NCBI GenBank assembly: GCA_046309355.1
Contig: JBKCPL010000047.1
Span: forward strand, 1-27,388
DNA from: CAYSBE01 sp046309355
GTDB lineage: Bacteria; Bacteroidota; Bacteroidia; UKL13-3
DNA: 27,388 bases
Direction of reading: 5' to 3'
This document shows, one piece after another, positions 16,097 through 24,164 of the stretch; within the stretch, counting starts at the first letter, position 1; the number at the start of each line of letters is the position of its first letter. The translations under genes and the position numbers were made by a program. Under the pieces are notes generated by a model. That model did no database searches. It had not been told where the DNA came from and was given only the letters and a program-made list of their open reading frames with translations.

Positions 16097-17071
16097 ATGA
16101 CTAAAGGACCCGTTTCGCAATTTATTGAACACCACTACCGCCACTTCAATGCTGCAGCACTTAAAGATGCAGCCAAAGGCTACGAGCAACATCTGCTGGA
16201 AGGCGGCAAAATGATGGTAACACTAGCCGGTGCCATGAGTACTGCCGAATTAGGCGTATCGTTGGCCGAAATGATTCGCCAAAATAAAGTGGATATCATC
16301 AGCTGCACTGGTGCTAATCTGGAAGAAGACCTCATGAATCTGGTTGCCCACAGCCACTACAAACGTATTCCCAATTACCGCGATTTAACCCCACAACAAG
16401 AATGGGATTTGTTGGAAAACGGATTGAACCGCGTAACCGATACGTGCATACCCGAAGAGGAAGCCTTCCGCAGATTGCAAAAACACATTTATGATCTCTG
16501 GAAAAAAGCCGATACGAACGGTGAACGCTACTTCCCACACGAGTTTATGTATCAGATGATTCAGTCAGGGGTGCTTAAACAGTATTATGAAATTGATCCT
16601 AAAAACAGCTGGATGGTGGCTGCAGCCGAAAAAAACCTGCCAATCATAGTAGGCGGTTGGGAAGACAGTACGATGGGCAACATATTTGCCTCGTACGTGA
16701 TTAAAAACGATGTGAAAGCCACCACGATGAAAAGCGGTATTGAATACATGGTTTGGCTGAGTGAATGGTACAGAGCGAACTCGGCCGGCAAAGGAGTGGG
16801 TTTCTTTCAAATTGGCGGTGGTATAGCCGGTGATTTTCCCATTTGTGTTGTGCCTATGATGTATCAGGATTTGGAATGGCATGACGTACCATTCTGGAGC
16901 TATTTCTGCCAAATCAGTGATTCTACCACCTCTTACGGGTCGTACTCAGGAGCTGTGCCCAATGAAAAAATTACGTGGGGAAAACTGGATATTCATACAC
17001 CCAAATACATTGTCGAAAGCGATGCGACTATAGTTGCTCCGCTCATTTTTGCCTGGATATTAGGCTGGTAA
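16097..17071 (+). CDS. Deoxyhypusine synthase-like protein (possible homospermidine synthase)
   Basis: Protein of 324 residues in the deoxyhypusine synthase superfamily. NAD-binding features include SCTGANLEEDLMNLVAH (69-85) and GGWEDSTMGN (186-195). The C-terminal catalytic region is PNEKITWGKL, with Glu290, Trp294 and Lys296 aligning with Glu323, Trp327 and the covalent Lys329 of human DHS. The human His288 position falls in GGGIAGDFP and is not His. Both spermidine-binding Asp of the human GSDSG loop are Tyr here (SYGSYSG). Bacteria lack eIF5A, and some bacterial homologues (SpeY) make homospermidine, so a polyamine transferase role is plausible but unproven. The ATG at 16097 fits the promoter and the family N-terminus better than the in-frame start at 16022. 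Confidence 0.88.
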   Translation: MTKGPVSQFIEHHYRHFNAAALKDAAKGYEQHLLEGGKMMVTLAGAMSTAELGVSLAEMIRQNKVDIISCTGANLEEDLMNLVAHSHYKRIPNYRDLTPQQEWDLLENGLNRVTDTCIPEEEAFRRLQKHIYDLWKKADTNGERYFPHEFMYQMIQSGVLKQYYEIDPKNSWMVAAAEKNLPIIVGGWEDSTMGNIFASYVIKNDVKATTMKSGIEYMVWLSEWYRANSAGKGVGFFQIGGGIAGDFPICVVPMMYQDLEWHDVPFWSYFCQISDSTTSYGSYSGAVPNEKITWGKLDIHTPKYIVESDATIVAPLIFAWILGW

Positions 17072-17090
17072 CTAATTTGTCTATTAGCAC

Positions 17091-18185
17091 ATGATACGCG
17101 TGTCCGATATCGTTTCGCTGCTTGAAAACTGGGCTCCACCGGCATTGCAGGAAAGCTACGACAATGCAGGATTGATTGTGGGAAGTGAACAGATGGAGCT
17201 TACGGGTGTGCTGGCAACACTCGATTGTACGGAAGAAGTAGTGCGCGAGGCCATACAGAAAAAGTGCAACCTGATTGTAGCTCATCATCCCATTATTTTC
17301 AGCGGATTGAAACGAATAACAGGAAAAACCTACGTTGAACGGGCTGTGATAACTGCCATTCAAAACAATATCGCTATTTACGCCATTCACACCAACCTCG
17401 ACAATGTGCTTACCGGTGTAAACCACGAAATAGCCCAACGTATAGGCTTAATTAAAACACGAATTCTTCAGCCTAAAAAAGGTCAGCTGATGAAGCTGGT
17501 AACCTACGTTCCTGTAGCACAACTTGAACGTGTTAGCACAGCTTTATTTCAGTCGGGGGCGGGCAACATAGGCCATTACAGCGAATGCAGTTTCAGCCAT
17601 GAAGGAACAGGAACCTTCAAGCCGGGCGAAAACACCACTCCGTTTGTTGGTGATAAAGGAGTTAGACACAGCGAAAACGAAACGAAACTGGAGGTCATTA
17701 TTCCGGCATTTATGCAACACACGATAGTGGCAGCACTTATCGAGGCTCATCCGTATGAAGAGGTAGCCTACGATATTATTCCGTTGGAAAATATGTGGTC
17801 GCAAACAGGTTCGGGCATGCTGGGAGAACTTGAACATGCCATGCCGATGACTGATTTTTTACAGCACCTGAAAAAAAGCTTTAACCTGCATACCATTCGC
17901 TACACCAACGGCCGCGATAGGGTGAAAAAAGTGGCTGTATGTGGCGGGGCGGGCAGCTTTTTGATAAAAACAGCCCTGCAGGCAGGTGCCGATGCCTTTG
18001 TGACGGCAGACGTTAAATACCACGAATTTTTTGACTGCGAAAACCGCATGATTATTGCCGATATTGGGCATTACGAAAGCGAATTTTTTACCAAAGGGCT
18101 TATTCGTGAACGGATTCTTGAAAAATTCCCTACATTTGCCGTCCTTTTATCGGAAATACATACTAACCCCATTAATTACTATTAA
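17091..18185 (+). CDS. Nif3-like dinuclear metal-centre protein (YbgI/YqfO family)
   Basis: Protein of 364 residues, the long form of the family, in which a PII/CutA-like insert (about residues 130-245) splits the two Nif3 halves. Metal ligands are visible as His65-His66 (IVAHHPIIFSG), Asp104 (HTNLDNV), and His327 with Glu331 near the C-terminus (DIGHYESEF). Members form toroid hexamers with two metals per subunit; some are annotated as GTP cyclohydrolase 1 type 2, but the physiological role is unsettled. It begins 19 bases after the DHS-like gene and ends one base before the zinc-ribbon gene, a pairing common in Bacteroidota. Confidence 0.93.
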   Translation: MIRVSDIVSLLENWAPPALQESYDNAGLIVGSEQMELTGVLATLDCTEEVVREAIQKKCNLIVAHHPIIFSGLKRITGKTYVERAVITAIQNNIAIYAIHTNLDNVLTGVNHEIAQRIGLIKTRILQPKKGQLMKLVTYVPVAQLERVSTALFQSGAGNIGHYSECSFSHEGTGTFKPGENTTPFVGDKGVRHSENETKLEVIIPAFMQHTIVAALIEAHPYEEVAYDIIPLENMWSQTGSGMLGELEHAMPMTDFLQHLKKSFNLHTIRYTNGRDRVKKVAVCGGAGSFLIKTALQAGADAFVTADVKYHEFFDCENRMIIADIGHYESEFFTKGLIRERILEKFPTFAVLLSEIHTNPINYY

Positions 18186-18186
18186 T

Positions 18187-18939
18187 ATGTCAGCAGCTAC
18201 AGAAATTACCGTTGAACAAAAGCTAAAAGCCTTGTACAAACTTCAGGTAATCGATTCGAAAATAGATAAACTGCGTGCCGTACGAGGCGAATTGCCTATG
18301 GAAGTGGCCGATTTAGAAGACGAAATTGTAGGTCTTAATACACGTAAAGACAATATTCTGAACGAAATTAAGGCTATGGAAGAAAACATTAGCGGCTTCA
18401 AAACCAAAATCATGGATGCCAAAGCATTGAACAAGAAGTACGAAAAACAATTGGATAATGTAAAAAACAACCGTGAATTCGAAGCTTTACAAAAAGAAAT
18501 TGAAATAACAGGCTTGGAAATACAAGCTGCTGAAAAGAAAATTAAAAATCTGCAGTTTGATATCGAACAGAAAAATTTAGCCATAGCTGCTCTTGAAACC
18601 GAACTGGAAGGTCGCCACACCGACATGAAAAACAAGAAAACGGAGTTGAATATGATTGTGGAAGAGACAGAGAAAGAAGAAGAACACCTTACCGATTCAC
18701 GCAACAAAGCGTTGAAATTTATAGAAGCCCGTTTACTGCACTCTTACGAGAAAATTCGCGGAAGTGTGAAAAACGGTTTGGGTGTAGCGGTAATTGTACG
18801 CGACTCGTGTGGCGGTTGCTTCTCTAAAATTCCACCTCAGCGTCAACTCGACATCAAGCAGCGTAAAAAAATTATTGTATGTGAACACTGCGGACGCGTG
18901 CTGGTTGACGGTGAATTGGCCGAACAAACCACCATTTAG
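18187..18939 (+). CDS. C4-type zinc-ribbon coiled-coil protein
   Basis: Protein of 250 residues. A long antiparallel-type coiled coil spans about residues 15-185, rich in Glu, Lys, Leu and Ile. A C-terminal zinc ribbon follows, with Cys208/Cys211 (CGGC) and Cys232/Cys235 (CEHC). The basic PPQRQLDIKQRKKI segment between the cysteine pairs is typical of this conserved bacterial family, whose role is unknown; nucleic-acid binding has been suggested. The ATG at 18187 is one base after the Nif3 stop (TAATATG), so translation is probably coupled. The frame is open further upstream, but that part overlaps the Nif3 gene and is not coding. Confidence 0.92.
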   Translation: MSAATEITVEQKLKALYKLQVIDSKIDKLRAVRGELPMEVADLEDEIVGLNTRKDNILNEIKAMEENISGFKTKIMDAKALNKKYEKQLDNVKNNREFEALQKEIEITGLEIQAAEKKIKNLQFDIEQKNLAIAALETELEGRHTDMKNKKTELNMIVEETEKEEEHLTDSRNKALKFIEARLLHSYEKIRGSVKNGLGVAVIVRDSCGGCFSKIPPQRQLDIKQRKKIIVCEHCGRVLVDGELAEQTTI

Positions 18940-18975
18940 TAAACTATTCAGAAACCTTAACGATAGTCTGAATCC

Positions 18976-20478
18976 ATGACTGTTGTAATACAAAGAGCAA
19001 AAAGACACTATGTGTTTTTGCTCTTTCTTTTTTTATACAGCACTGCACAGGCCGCCACATTTGTATACACCGAATCACTGCTTCAGGCTCAACGTCTAAT
19101 TTCAGTACTTAAACTTGAACCCGCCCGACAAATTCTTGTACTCGAAAAACAGCGTCATCCGGAAAATACCGCCATTGATTACCTCGAAAATTACTTAGAT
19201 TTTTACACCCTCATCAGTTCCCAAAATGTGGATGTGCTGAAAAGGTTGTTGCCCAATAAAACCAAACGCATAAAACGGCTCTCCGAATTGCCTGATAACA
19301 ACCCCATGAAGCGGTATGCACAGGCTGAACTAGAAATTCAATGGGCATTCAGCCACAGCCTGCATCATGAGTTTGTATCATCTGCACGTGCATTCAGATC
19401 AGCGTATAAACTGCTGGAAAGCAATATGCAGCTGTTTCCCCACTTTGCGTTGAACACTAAAAGCATGGGTATGCTTAAGGCTGTTATCGGAACCATACCC
19501 GACAACTACAAGTGGATTGCCGGTATTACTGGAATGAATGGGACTTTTACCGAAGGTATGCGCATGCTTAGCACATTTATAACTAGCGAGCAACATGAAA
19601 ATAACAACCTGCTCGAAATGCAATGCGCTATGTATTACTACACCTTTTTGCAACTTAATTTCGGTGACAAAAACCTGTGCTGGCAGTATTGTGAAAAACA
19701 TACCGCAGATTATTCAACTAACTTGCTGAGCACTTACCTGCGCAGCTACACAGCCCTAAAAACCGGCAGAAGCTTGGTGGCCATTCAGGTTTTGCAACAA
19801 CGCCCGATTGGCAAGGAATACATAGAGTTTCCTATGCTTCACTACCTGGAAGGAGTTGCCATGCTCAATATGCTGCACCCCGAAGCTCCTCAGTATCTAA
19901 AAAAATACGTGAGCTTTAGCAAAGGTAAAAATTACATCAAAGACAGCTACCGAAGGCTGGCCTGGCACTACTTGCTGCAAAACGACCTGAGCCAATACCA
20001 ACAGTATAAGCAAATGGCTACAACCTATGGCGAAGAGGTAGCTGACGAAGATAAAAGCGCTCAACGCGAATGCTCGGAAGAAAGCATACCCGACACCGTT
20101 TTGCTAAAAGCCCGTCTGCTGTTTGATGGAGGTAATTACGGACCAGGACTTGAACTTCTGGCCAGGCATCCTATTAGCCAATTTACCCACGCAGAACAAA
20201 TCAACGAATACTACTACCGGCTTGCGCGGTTGTACCACGAAAGCAACAGTTGGCGCATGGCCATAGTCAACTACGAAAGGGCCATCGAAACCGGTGCAAA
20301 ACTGAACACCTATTTTGCACCTATGTCATGCCTTCAGCTGGCTCTTATTTATGAAAAACTCAATCTGCGCGATAAAGCACTTTACTACTTTGAAAAAGTA
20401 AGAACATACAGAAATTACGACTACCGCAGCGGCATTACCCAAAAGGCGAATGCGGGTATCAGCCGTATGAAACATTAA
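18976..20478 (+). CDS. Exported TPR-like protein of unknown function
   Basis: Protein of 500 residues with a signal peptide cleaved after about residue 26 (FLYSTAQA). The mature chain is helical throughout. Its C-terminus (about residues 405-490) shows tetratricopeptide-like helix pairs, for example YYRLARLYHES, WRMAIVNYERAIE, LQLALIYEKLNLRDKALYYF. The middle part contains further degenerate repeats. No catalytic motif is visible. It starts 36 bases after the zinc-ribbon gene. TPR proteins of this type usually act as periplasmic or outer-membrane scaffolds; nothing here identifies a partner. Confidence 0.8.
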   Translation: MTVVIQRAKRHYVFLLFLFLYSTAQAATFVYTESLLQAQRLISVLKLEPARQILVLEKQRHPENTAIDYLENYLDFYTLISSQNVDVLKRLLPNKTKRIKRLSELPDNNPMKRYAQAELEIQWAFSHSLHHEFVSSARAFRSAYKLLESNMQLFPHFALNTKSMGMLKAVIGTIPDNYKWIAGITGMNGTFTEGMRMLSTFITSEQHENNNLLEMQCAMYYYTFLQLNFGDKNLCWQYCEKHTADYSTNLLSTYLRSYTALKTGRSLVAIQVLQQRPIGKEYIEFPMLHYLEGVAMLNMLHPEAPQYLKKYVSFSKGKNYIKDSYRRLAWHYLLQNDLSQYQQYKQMATTYGEEVADEDKSAQRECSEESIPDTVLLKARLLFDGGNYGPGLELLARHPISQFTHAEQINEYYYRLARLYHESNSWRMAIVNYERAIETGAKLNTYFAPMSCLQLALIYEKLNLRDKALYYFEKVRTYRNYDYRSGITQKANAGISRMKH

Positions 20479-20484
20479 CGGCTG

Positions 20485-20519
20485 CATGACAAAAGTCATG
20501 GAATAAAGACGTATGTTTG
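20485..20519 (+). promoter_or_regulatory. Candidate promoter with palindrome before the 2OG oxygenase gene
   Basis: TATGTTTG at 20512-20519 matches TAnnTTTG exactly, 22 bases before the ATG. The position expected for the -33 element is occupied by a perfect inverted repeat, CATGAC-AAAA-GTCATG (20485-20500), rather than a TTG. No T-run follows the hairpin, so it is not a normal terminator. It could be an operator. Confidence 0.4.
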
Positions 20520-20541
20520 AACACTTTTGACACGTGAAAAA

Positions 20542-21324
20542 ATGGATACGACTATGATTCGCTTTGATTATCTGGAGGCCAATAAAGACAAATTCAGAAC
20601 AGAATTTCTGAATGCACAACCCTTTCCACATATTGGAATTGATGAAGTATGCGACCCTGCAAAACTAGAAGAATTATACAACCAGATTCCGGAAATAGAA
20701 ACCGCTAGTGCCGACTATGTATTTGCCAAAAATAAATTTGAGAAATCAAAGTTCTGGCAAATGGGAGGCATATTCAAAGAGCTGTATGACGACCTGACCA
20801 GCGAACGCTTTAAAAACTGGCTTGCATACGTGAGCAACGAAGATATTTTTATTGATGAACAGTTTTACGGAGGGGGTATACACCAGGGCAAAGCGGGTAG
20901 TTTTTTAGATATGCATGCCGATTTTAATTACCATCCTTTGCACGAAAAATGGTTTCGCAACCTGAACCTGTTGCTTTACCTAAATAAAGACTGGAAAAAG
21001 GAATACGGTGGTGAACTTAAACTGGAAGACAGCCGTACAGGCGTAAAAAACGAAGTGAATGTACCCTTCAACCGATTAGCGATTATGTTATGCCGAGGCT
21101 ATACCCTGCACGGTTATGACCCTATCCATTTTCCCGAAGGCAAATACCGCACATCCATCGCAGCATACGCATATACCTTGCATGAGCAACCGCAGGAAGA
21201 TGCACGCACTACAGTATGGAAGGTTGAAAAAAGCCATCCGGTAAAATATATTTTATCCAAAATTTGGGTACCTGCAGTGAAGCTGAAAAGTAAATTCAGC
21301 AAAAGTAAAACTGCCGACCACTAA
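20542..21324 (+). CDS. 2-oxoglutarate/Fe(II)-dependent oxygenase
   Basis: Protein of 260 residues from ATG 20542, which has an A-rich stretch before it. Double-stranded beta-helix landmarks include the iron-binding His125-x-Asp127 (FLDMHADFNYHP) and distal His190 (CRGYTLHGYD). Arg203 (KYRTS) is positioned to bind the 2-oxoglutarate carboxylate. The layout resembles prolyl-hydroxylase-type enzymes acting on proteins or glycan-related substrates. The same-strand gene after it is a glycosyltransferase. The substrate is unknown. An in-frame TTG at 20527 and an ATG at 20554 are alternative starts. Confidence 0.85.
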   Translation: MDTTMIRFDYLEANKDKFRTEFLNAQPFPHIGIDEVCDPAKLEELYNQIPEIETASADYVFAKNKFEKSKFWQMGGIFKELYDDLTSERFKNWLAYVSNEDIFIDEQFYGGGIHQGKAGSFLDMHADFNYHPLHEKWFRNLNLLLYLNKDWKKEYGGELKLEDSRTGVKNEVNVPFNRLAIMLCRGYTLHGYDPIHFPEGKYRTSIAAYAYTLHEQPQEDARTTVWKVEKSHPVKYILSKIWVPAVKLKSKFSKSKTADH

Positions 21325-21331
21325 TGGTAGC

Positions 21332-21361
21332 TTGGCAGGTTATAGAAAGTTGTTACATTTG
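21332..21361 (+). promoter_or_regulatory. Bacteroidota promoter immediately before the glycosyltransferase
   Basis: TTG at 21332-21334, a 19-base spacer and TACATTTG at 21354-21361 match the consensus in both elements and spacing. The ATG at 21369 is only seven bases past the -7 element, so the mRNA would have almost no leader. Confidence 0.65.
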
Positions 21362-21368
21362 AAACACC

Positions 21369-22298
21369 ATGAGCAAACTTTCCATTATCATTCCGTGCTA
21401 TTTCAACGAAAAAAATATACCTGTTACTTCAGCCGAATTGCTGCGTAACGAATCATCTTTTCCGGCAGGTACCGAAGTGGAATATGTTATGGTTGATGAT
21501 GGATCGGGTGACGGCACACTACAAGCACTTAAACAATTTCAACTCCAATGCGCACCGGGTAAAGTGAAGATAGTGAAACTGGCCGGTAACTTTGGCTCCT
21601 ACAACGCCATTCAGGCCGGTATGAAATATGCAACAGGCGACTGCCACATTGTTATTGCAGCTGATTTGCAAGATCCTATTGAACTGATGCCCGAAATGCT
21701 ACGCTTTTGGAATAATGGATTTAAGCTGGTTATTGCACACCGTAAAAATCGTGAAGACAATGCACTAAGCCGTTTGTTTGCAAACAGCTATCAGCAACTG
21801 ATTAAAAAATATGCACTGCCCAACCTGCCCGATGGCGGATTCGATTATTGCTTGTTCGACAAACAATTGAAAGAACAAGTCATACAACTTAACGAAAAAA
21901 ATACCAATTCACTTTATTTGCTTCTTACACTAAATTACCCCTATGCCTGTATACCTTATACACGTAAGAAACGCGAAATAGGTAAATCGCGGTGGACACT
22001 GAAAAAGAAGATTAAATTGTTTGTTGATTCGTTTGTGTCGTTTTCGTATTTCCCATTAAGGCTCATCACCGTTAGCGGCTTTATACTTGGTCTCATATCG
22101 TTGGTTTATGCTTTAGTGGTGGTATATGCTCGACTAACTGGCGACATACAGGTAGAAGGTTTTACAGCTATGATGCTGGTGTTTTTATTTATTTCAGCTT
22201 TTCAAATGATTGCCATCGGTATTATAGGTGAATACCTCTGGCGAACTCTCGAAGCCTCTCGCAAACGTCCACCTTATGTGGTAGATGAGGTGATGTAA
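21369..22298 (+). CDS. Family 2 glycosyltransferase with C-terminal membrane helices (GtrB/ArnC-like)
   Basis: Protein of 309 residues. The GT2 catalytic domain has the Asp43-Asp44 pair in VMVDDGSGDGT and the metal-binding ADLQDP motif (Asp99, Asp102). KSRWTLKKKIKL follows before two hydrophobic segments (about residues 230-252 and 262-290). This is the polyprenyl-phosphate glycosyltransferase architecture (GtrB, ArnC, DPM1), which charges undecaprenyl phosphate with a sugar on the cytoplasmic face. The donor sugar cannot be read. It has its own promoter, and a GAGA-rich repeat starts immediately after the stop. Confidence 0.9.
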   Translation: MSKLSIIIPCYFNEKNIPVTSAELLRNESSFPAGTEVEYVMVDDGSGDGTLQALKQFQLQCAPGKVKIVKLAGNFGSYNAIQAGMKYATGDCHIVIAADLQDPIELMPEMLRFWNNGFKLVIAHRKNREDNALSRLFANSYQQLIKKYALPNLPDGGFDYCLFDKQLKEQVIQLNEKNTNSLYLLLTLNYPYACIPYTRKKREIGKSRWTLKKKIKLFVDSFVSFSYFPLRLITVSGFILGLISLVYALVVVYARLTGDIQVEGFTAMMLVFLFISAFQMIAIGIIGEYLWRTLEASRKRPPYVVDEVM

Positions 22299-22318
22299 GA
22301 GGCGAGAAACGAGACATA
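22299..22318 (+). repeat. GAGA-rich repeat fragment after the glycosyltransferase gene
   Basis: GAGGCGAGAAACGAGACATA directly follows the stop codon. It shares GAGGCGAGA and AGAAACGAGA with the reverse complement of the right arm of the repeat flanking the four-helix-bundle gene (24570-24600). It may be a fragment or solo copy of that element. The rest of this 128-base gap shows no clear promoter. Confidence 0.45.
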
Positions 22319-22426
22319 CACGCGCACACTGTATTCTAGTTATAGCGGGTTTTGGTATCTCATGTATTGCCTTCAAATATGAGTATAAATACGTTATTTG
22401 CGCTGTATCCAATTCCTAAATAAACT

Positions 22427-23194
22427 ATGAAACAACTCGCAAAGTTATTCCCCCTCATGCTCGTATTTCTAGGTGTCATCGCCTGTTCAAAGAAGGACGA
22501 TAATTCGTCAACAGGCAATACTCTTGATTTTAATTTGTGCGCTGTCGAAACCCAACTTTTTCCTGACGGCAGTAAAAAAATGTTTACATACACCGAAGCA
22601 AAAACGGTTTCTAAAATTTTATTGTACGATGATGTTGGCTCAGAACCCTATGATGAACTTACCTATACATACACCGGATCAACAGTTACCTTTACCAATA
22701 AAAGTGGAAGGGAAAAAGGCACAGTAACGCTTGGTACAAACGGTCTGGCGAGCGGTAAAAGCATTACGTATTTTCAAGCTCAAGATCCGACACAGGCAAC
22801 TAGTAATACCAGCGAGTCGTATGAGTATGACGCCAATAATAAACTGACAAAGAAGAGCATAACCAGCAGTTCGCCCGGAGGTTCATTCTCTGCACAATAT
22901 ACCTATGTATGGAGCAATGGAAATATTGTTAAAATAATAACTACCGGATCAGGAACCCCGGTGGTTACAGATAGCATAGCCTACGATCTGCTCCGTACAA
23001 ATCCGCTTTCATCGTTCGATAATTCAGTAAAGTTTACCGGATACGGCACCAAGAATTTACCCGTGAAAGTGTATGAATTAAATACAGGCAGCATAAAAGA
23101 AACGATTGCTTACGATATCAATACAGAGGCTAAATCCATCAACTACTCAACAAACGGAATGCTTCAAATAACCTATCTGTTTAAATGCCCGTAA
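22427..23194 (+). CDS. Lipoprotein of unknown function
   Basis: Protein of 255 residues with a lipoprotein signal (FLGVIAC, Cys20) followed by the Ser/Lys/Asp-rich linker usual for exported lipoproteins of this phylum. The mature part is beta-rich with YD-like strands, such as SESYEYDANNKLTKKSIT, YTYVWSNGNIVKI and KETIAYDINTE. It resembles the Bacteroidota DUF4595-type lipoproteins that have RHS-like strand patterns, but I am not certain of the family. No enzymatic motif is visible. It stands alone, with gaps of 128 and 189 bases on either side. Confidence 0.8.
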   Translation: MKQLAKLFPLMLVFLGVIACSKKDDNSSTGNTLDFNLCAVETQLFPDGSKKMFTYTEAKTVSKILLYDDVGSEPYDELTYTYTGSTVTFTNKSGREKGTVTLGTNGLASGKSITYFQAQDPTQATSNTSESYEYDANNKLTKKSITSSSPGGSFSAQYTYVWSNGNIVKIITTGSGTPVVTDSIAYDLLRTNPLSSFDNSVKFTGYGTKNLPVKVYELNTGSIKETIAYDINTEAKSINYSTNGMLQITYLFKCP

Positions 23195-23383
23195 GGGTTA
23201 TGCAGGGGTATGTCAAGTCGGAACCAACGGCATTCACATACATTGTGTTAGATGTACCGATTGATTTCTCCTTCTAAAAGAAAATACGTACTAAGTGTAC
23301 ACGTACATGTAGCTCGGTAGTACACTTTGCCAACGCATGGTTAACGTTTTACCGAATTCGTTTAATTTGCACACGCACAAAAT

Positions 23384-23881
23384 ATGCCTTGGTACGCCCT
23401 CTATACAAAACCCCGCAACGAAAAGAAAGCCGCTGAAGAACTTCAGCTGAAAGGCTATGAAGTGTACCTTCCGTTGATTTCCACCATCAGGCAATGGAGT
23501 GACCGGAAAAAGAAGGTGCAGATTCCACTCTTTAACTCATACCTGTTTATTCATACCGAATTCGAAAAAAATTATACCGATGTGTTATCGGTAAATGGCG
23601 TTTTAAAATTTGTGCGTATCGGAAAAGAAATTGCAACCATACGTGATGAGCAGATTCAATACATCAAAACTTTTCTTACGCATGAGGCCCAACTGGAAGT
23701 GGTTAGCAACACCGCCTTTTCTCTCGGAGATTCAATAACCATAGCCGAAGGCCCGTTCAAAGGAATAACCGGCCGACTGGCCGAATACCGCAAAGCCAAC
23801 TACTTTGCCGTAGAAATAGAACAGCTGGGTGCAAACCTGTTGGTTACACTGCCGGCTGCCTACATCTCCAAAAACCAATAA
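23384..23881 (+). CDS. NusG-like transcription antiterminator, UpxY/RfaH type
   Basis: Protein of 165 residues. The N-terminal NGN domain begins WYALYTKPRNEKKAAEEL and contains the VYLPL and IPLFNSYLFIH strands. A C-terminal KOW motif spans about residues 115-130 (GDSITIAEGPFKGITG). It is shorter than housekeeping NusG and lacks its insert, matching the specialised paralogues (UpxY in Bacteroides, RfaH in enterobacteria) that sit at the head of surface-polysaccharide operons and let RNA polymerase read through them. NeuB lies about 2.5 kb downstream on the same strand, which fits. A hairpin terminator follows its stop within about 120 bases. Confidence 0.88.
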   Translation: MPWYALYTKPRNEKKAAEELQLKGYEVYLPLISTIRQWSDRKKKVQIPLFNSYLFIHTEFEKNYTDVLSVNGVLKFVRIGKEIATIRDEQIQYIKTFLTHEAQLEVVSNTAFSLGDSITIAEGPFKGITGRLAEYRKANYFAVEIEQLGANLLVTLPAAYISKNQ

Positions 23882-23974
23882 CCTGGTTTTCAACATAAAA
23901 ACTCCCCATTTCGTGTATATGTTACGCTCGGTTTGCGGCCTTTCCTGTGTATGTTGCTTGTATTTATAAAAAAT

Positions 23975-24000
23975 ATTACTCATTATTGAGTAGTTTTTTT
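23975..24000 (+). terminator. Intrinsic terminator after the NusG-like gene
   Basis: A 6-bp perfect stem TACTCA/TGAGTA (23977-23982 with 23987-23992) has a 4-base loop and is extended by a G-T and an A-T pair. A T-run through 24000 follows immediately. The stem is short, but the T-tract is strong. It separates the antiterminator from the downstream genes; whether the NusG-like protein itself reads through it is an open question. Confidence 0.55.
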
Positions 24001-24060
24001 ACTCATTCTTGTTGGCACTGCAAAAAAAATGCACTGTGACTGACGGGGCGAAGCTATTCA

Positions 24061-24143
24061 GAAGCGAGAGATTGAGAGACGAGATGTGAGACAAACTAAA
24101 ACTAAAGATGCGAGGATGTGAGAATTGAGATATGAGATCTCAG
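24061..24143 (+). repeat. Left GAGA-rich arm flanking the four-helix-bundle gene
   Basis: A purine-rich stretch repeating GAGA/GATGTGAG/GAGATATGAG words. It includes ACGAGATGT (24079-24087) and GAGATATGAGAT (24127-24138), which recur inverted on the right side at 24586-24594 (exact) and 24558-24569 (one mismatch). A perfect 10-bp palindrome, TGAGATCTCA, lies at 24133-24142. Confidence 0.65.
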
Positions 24144-24164
24144 AACAGACAGCATATTTAATTT

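Noticed and set aside
18243..18707. 154-codon minus-strand frame opposite the zinc-ribbon coiled-coil gene
   Set aside because: Its Ser/Phe-rich sequence is what antisense of a Glu/Lys-rich coiled coil gives; no independent support.
24001..24040. GCACTG repeats around an A-run as a hairpin
   Set aside because: The GCACTG copies are direct, not inverted, and the remaining complementarity is 4 bp; not meaningful alone.
24133..24142. TGAGATCTCA palindrome as a stand-alone operator
   Set aside because: It lies within the GAGA-rich repeat arm and is explained by overlap of repeat words; reported as part of the repeat.
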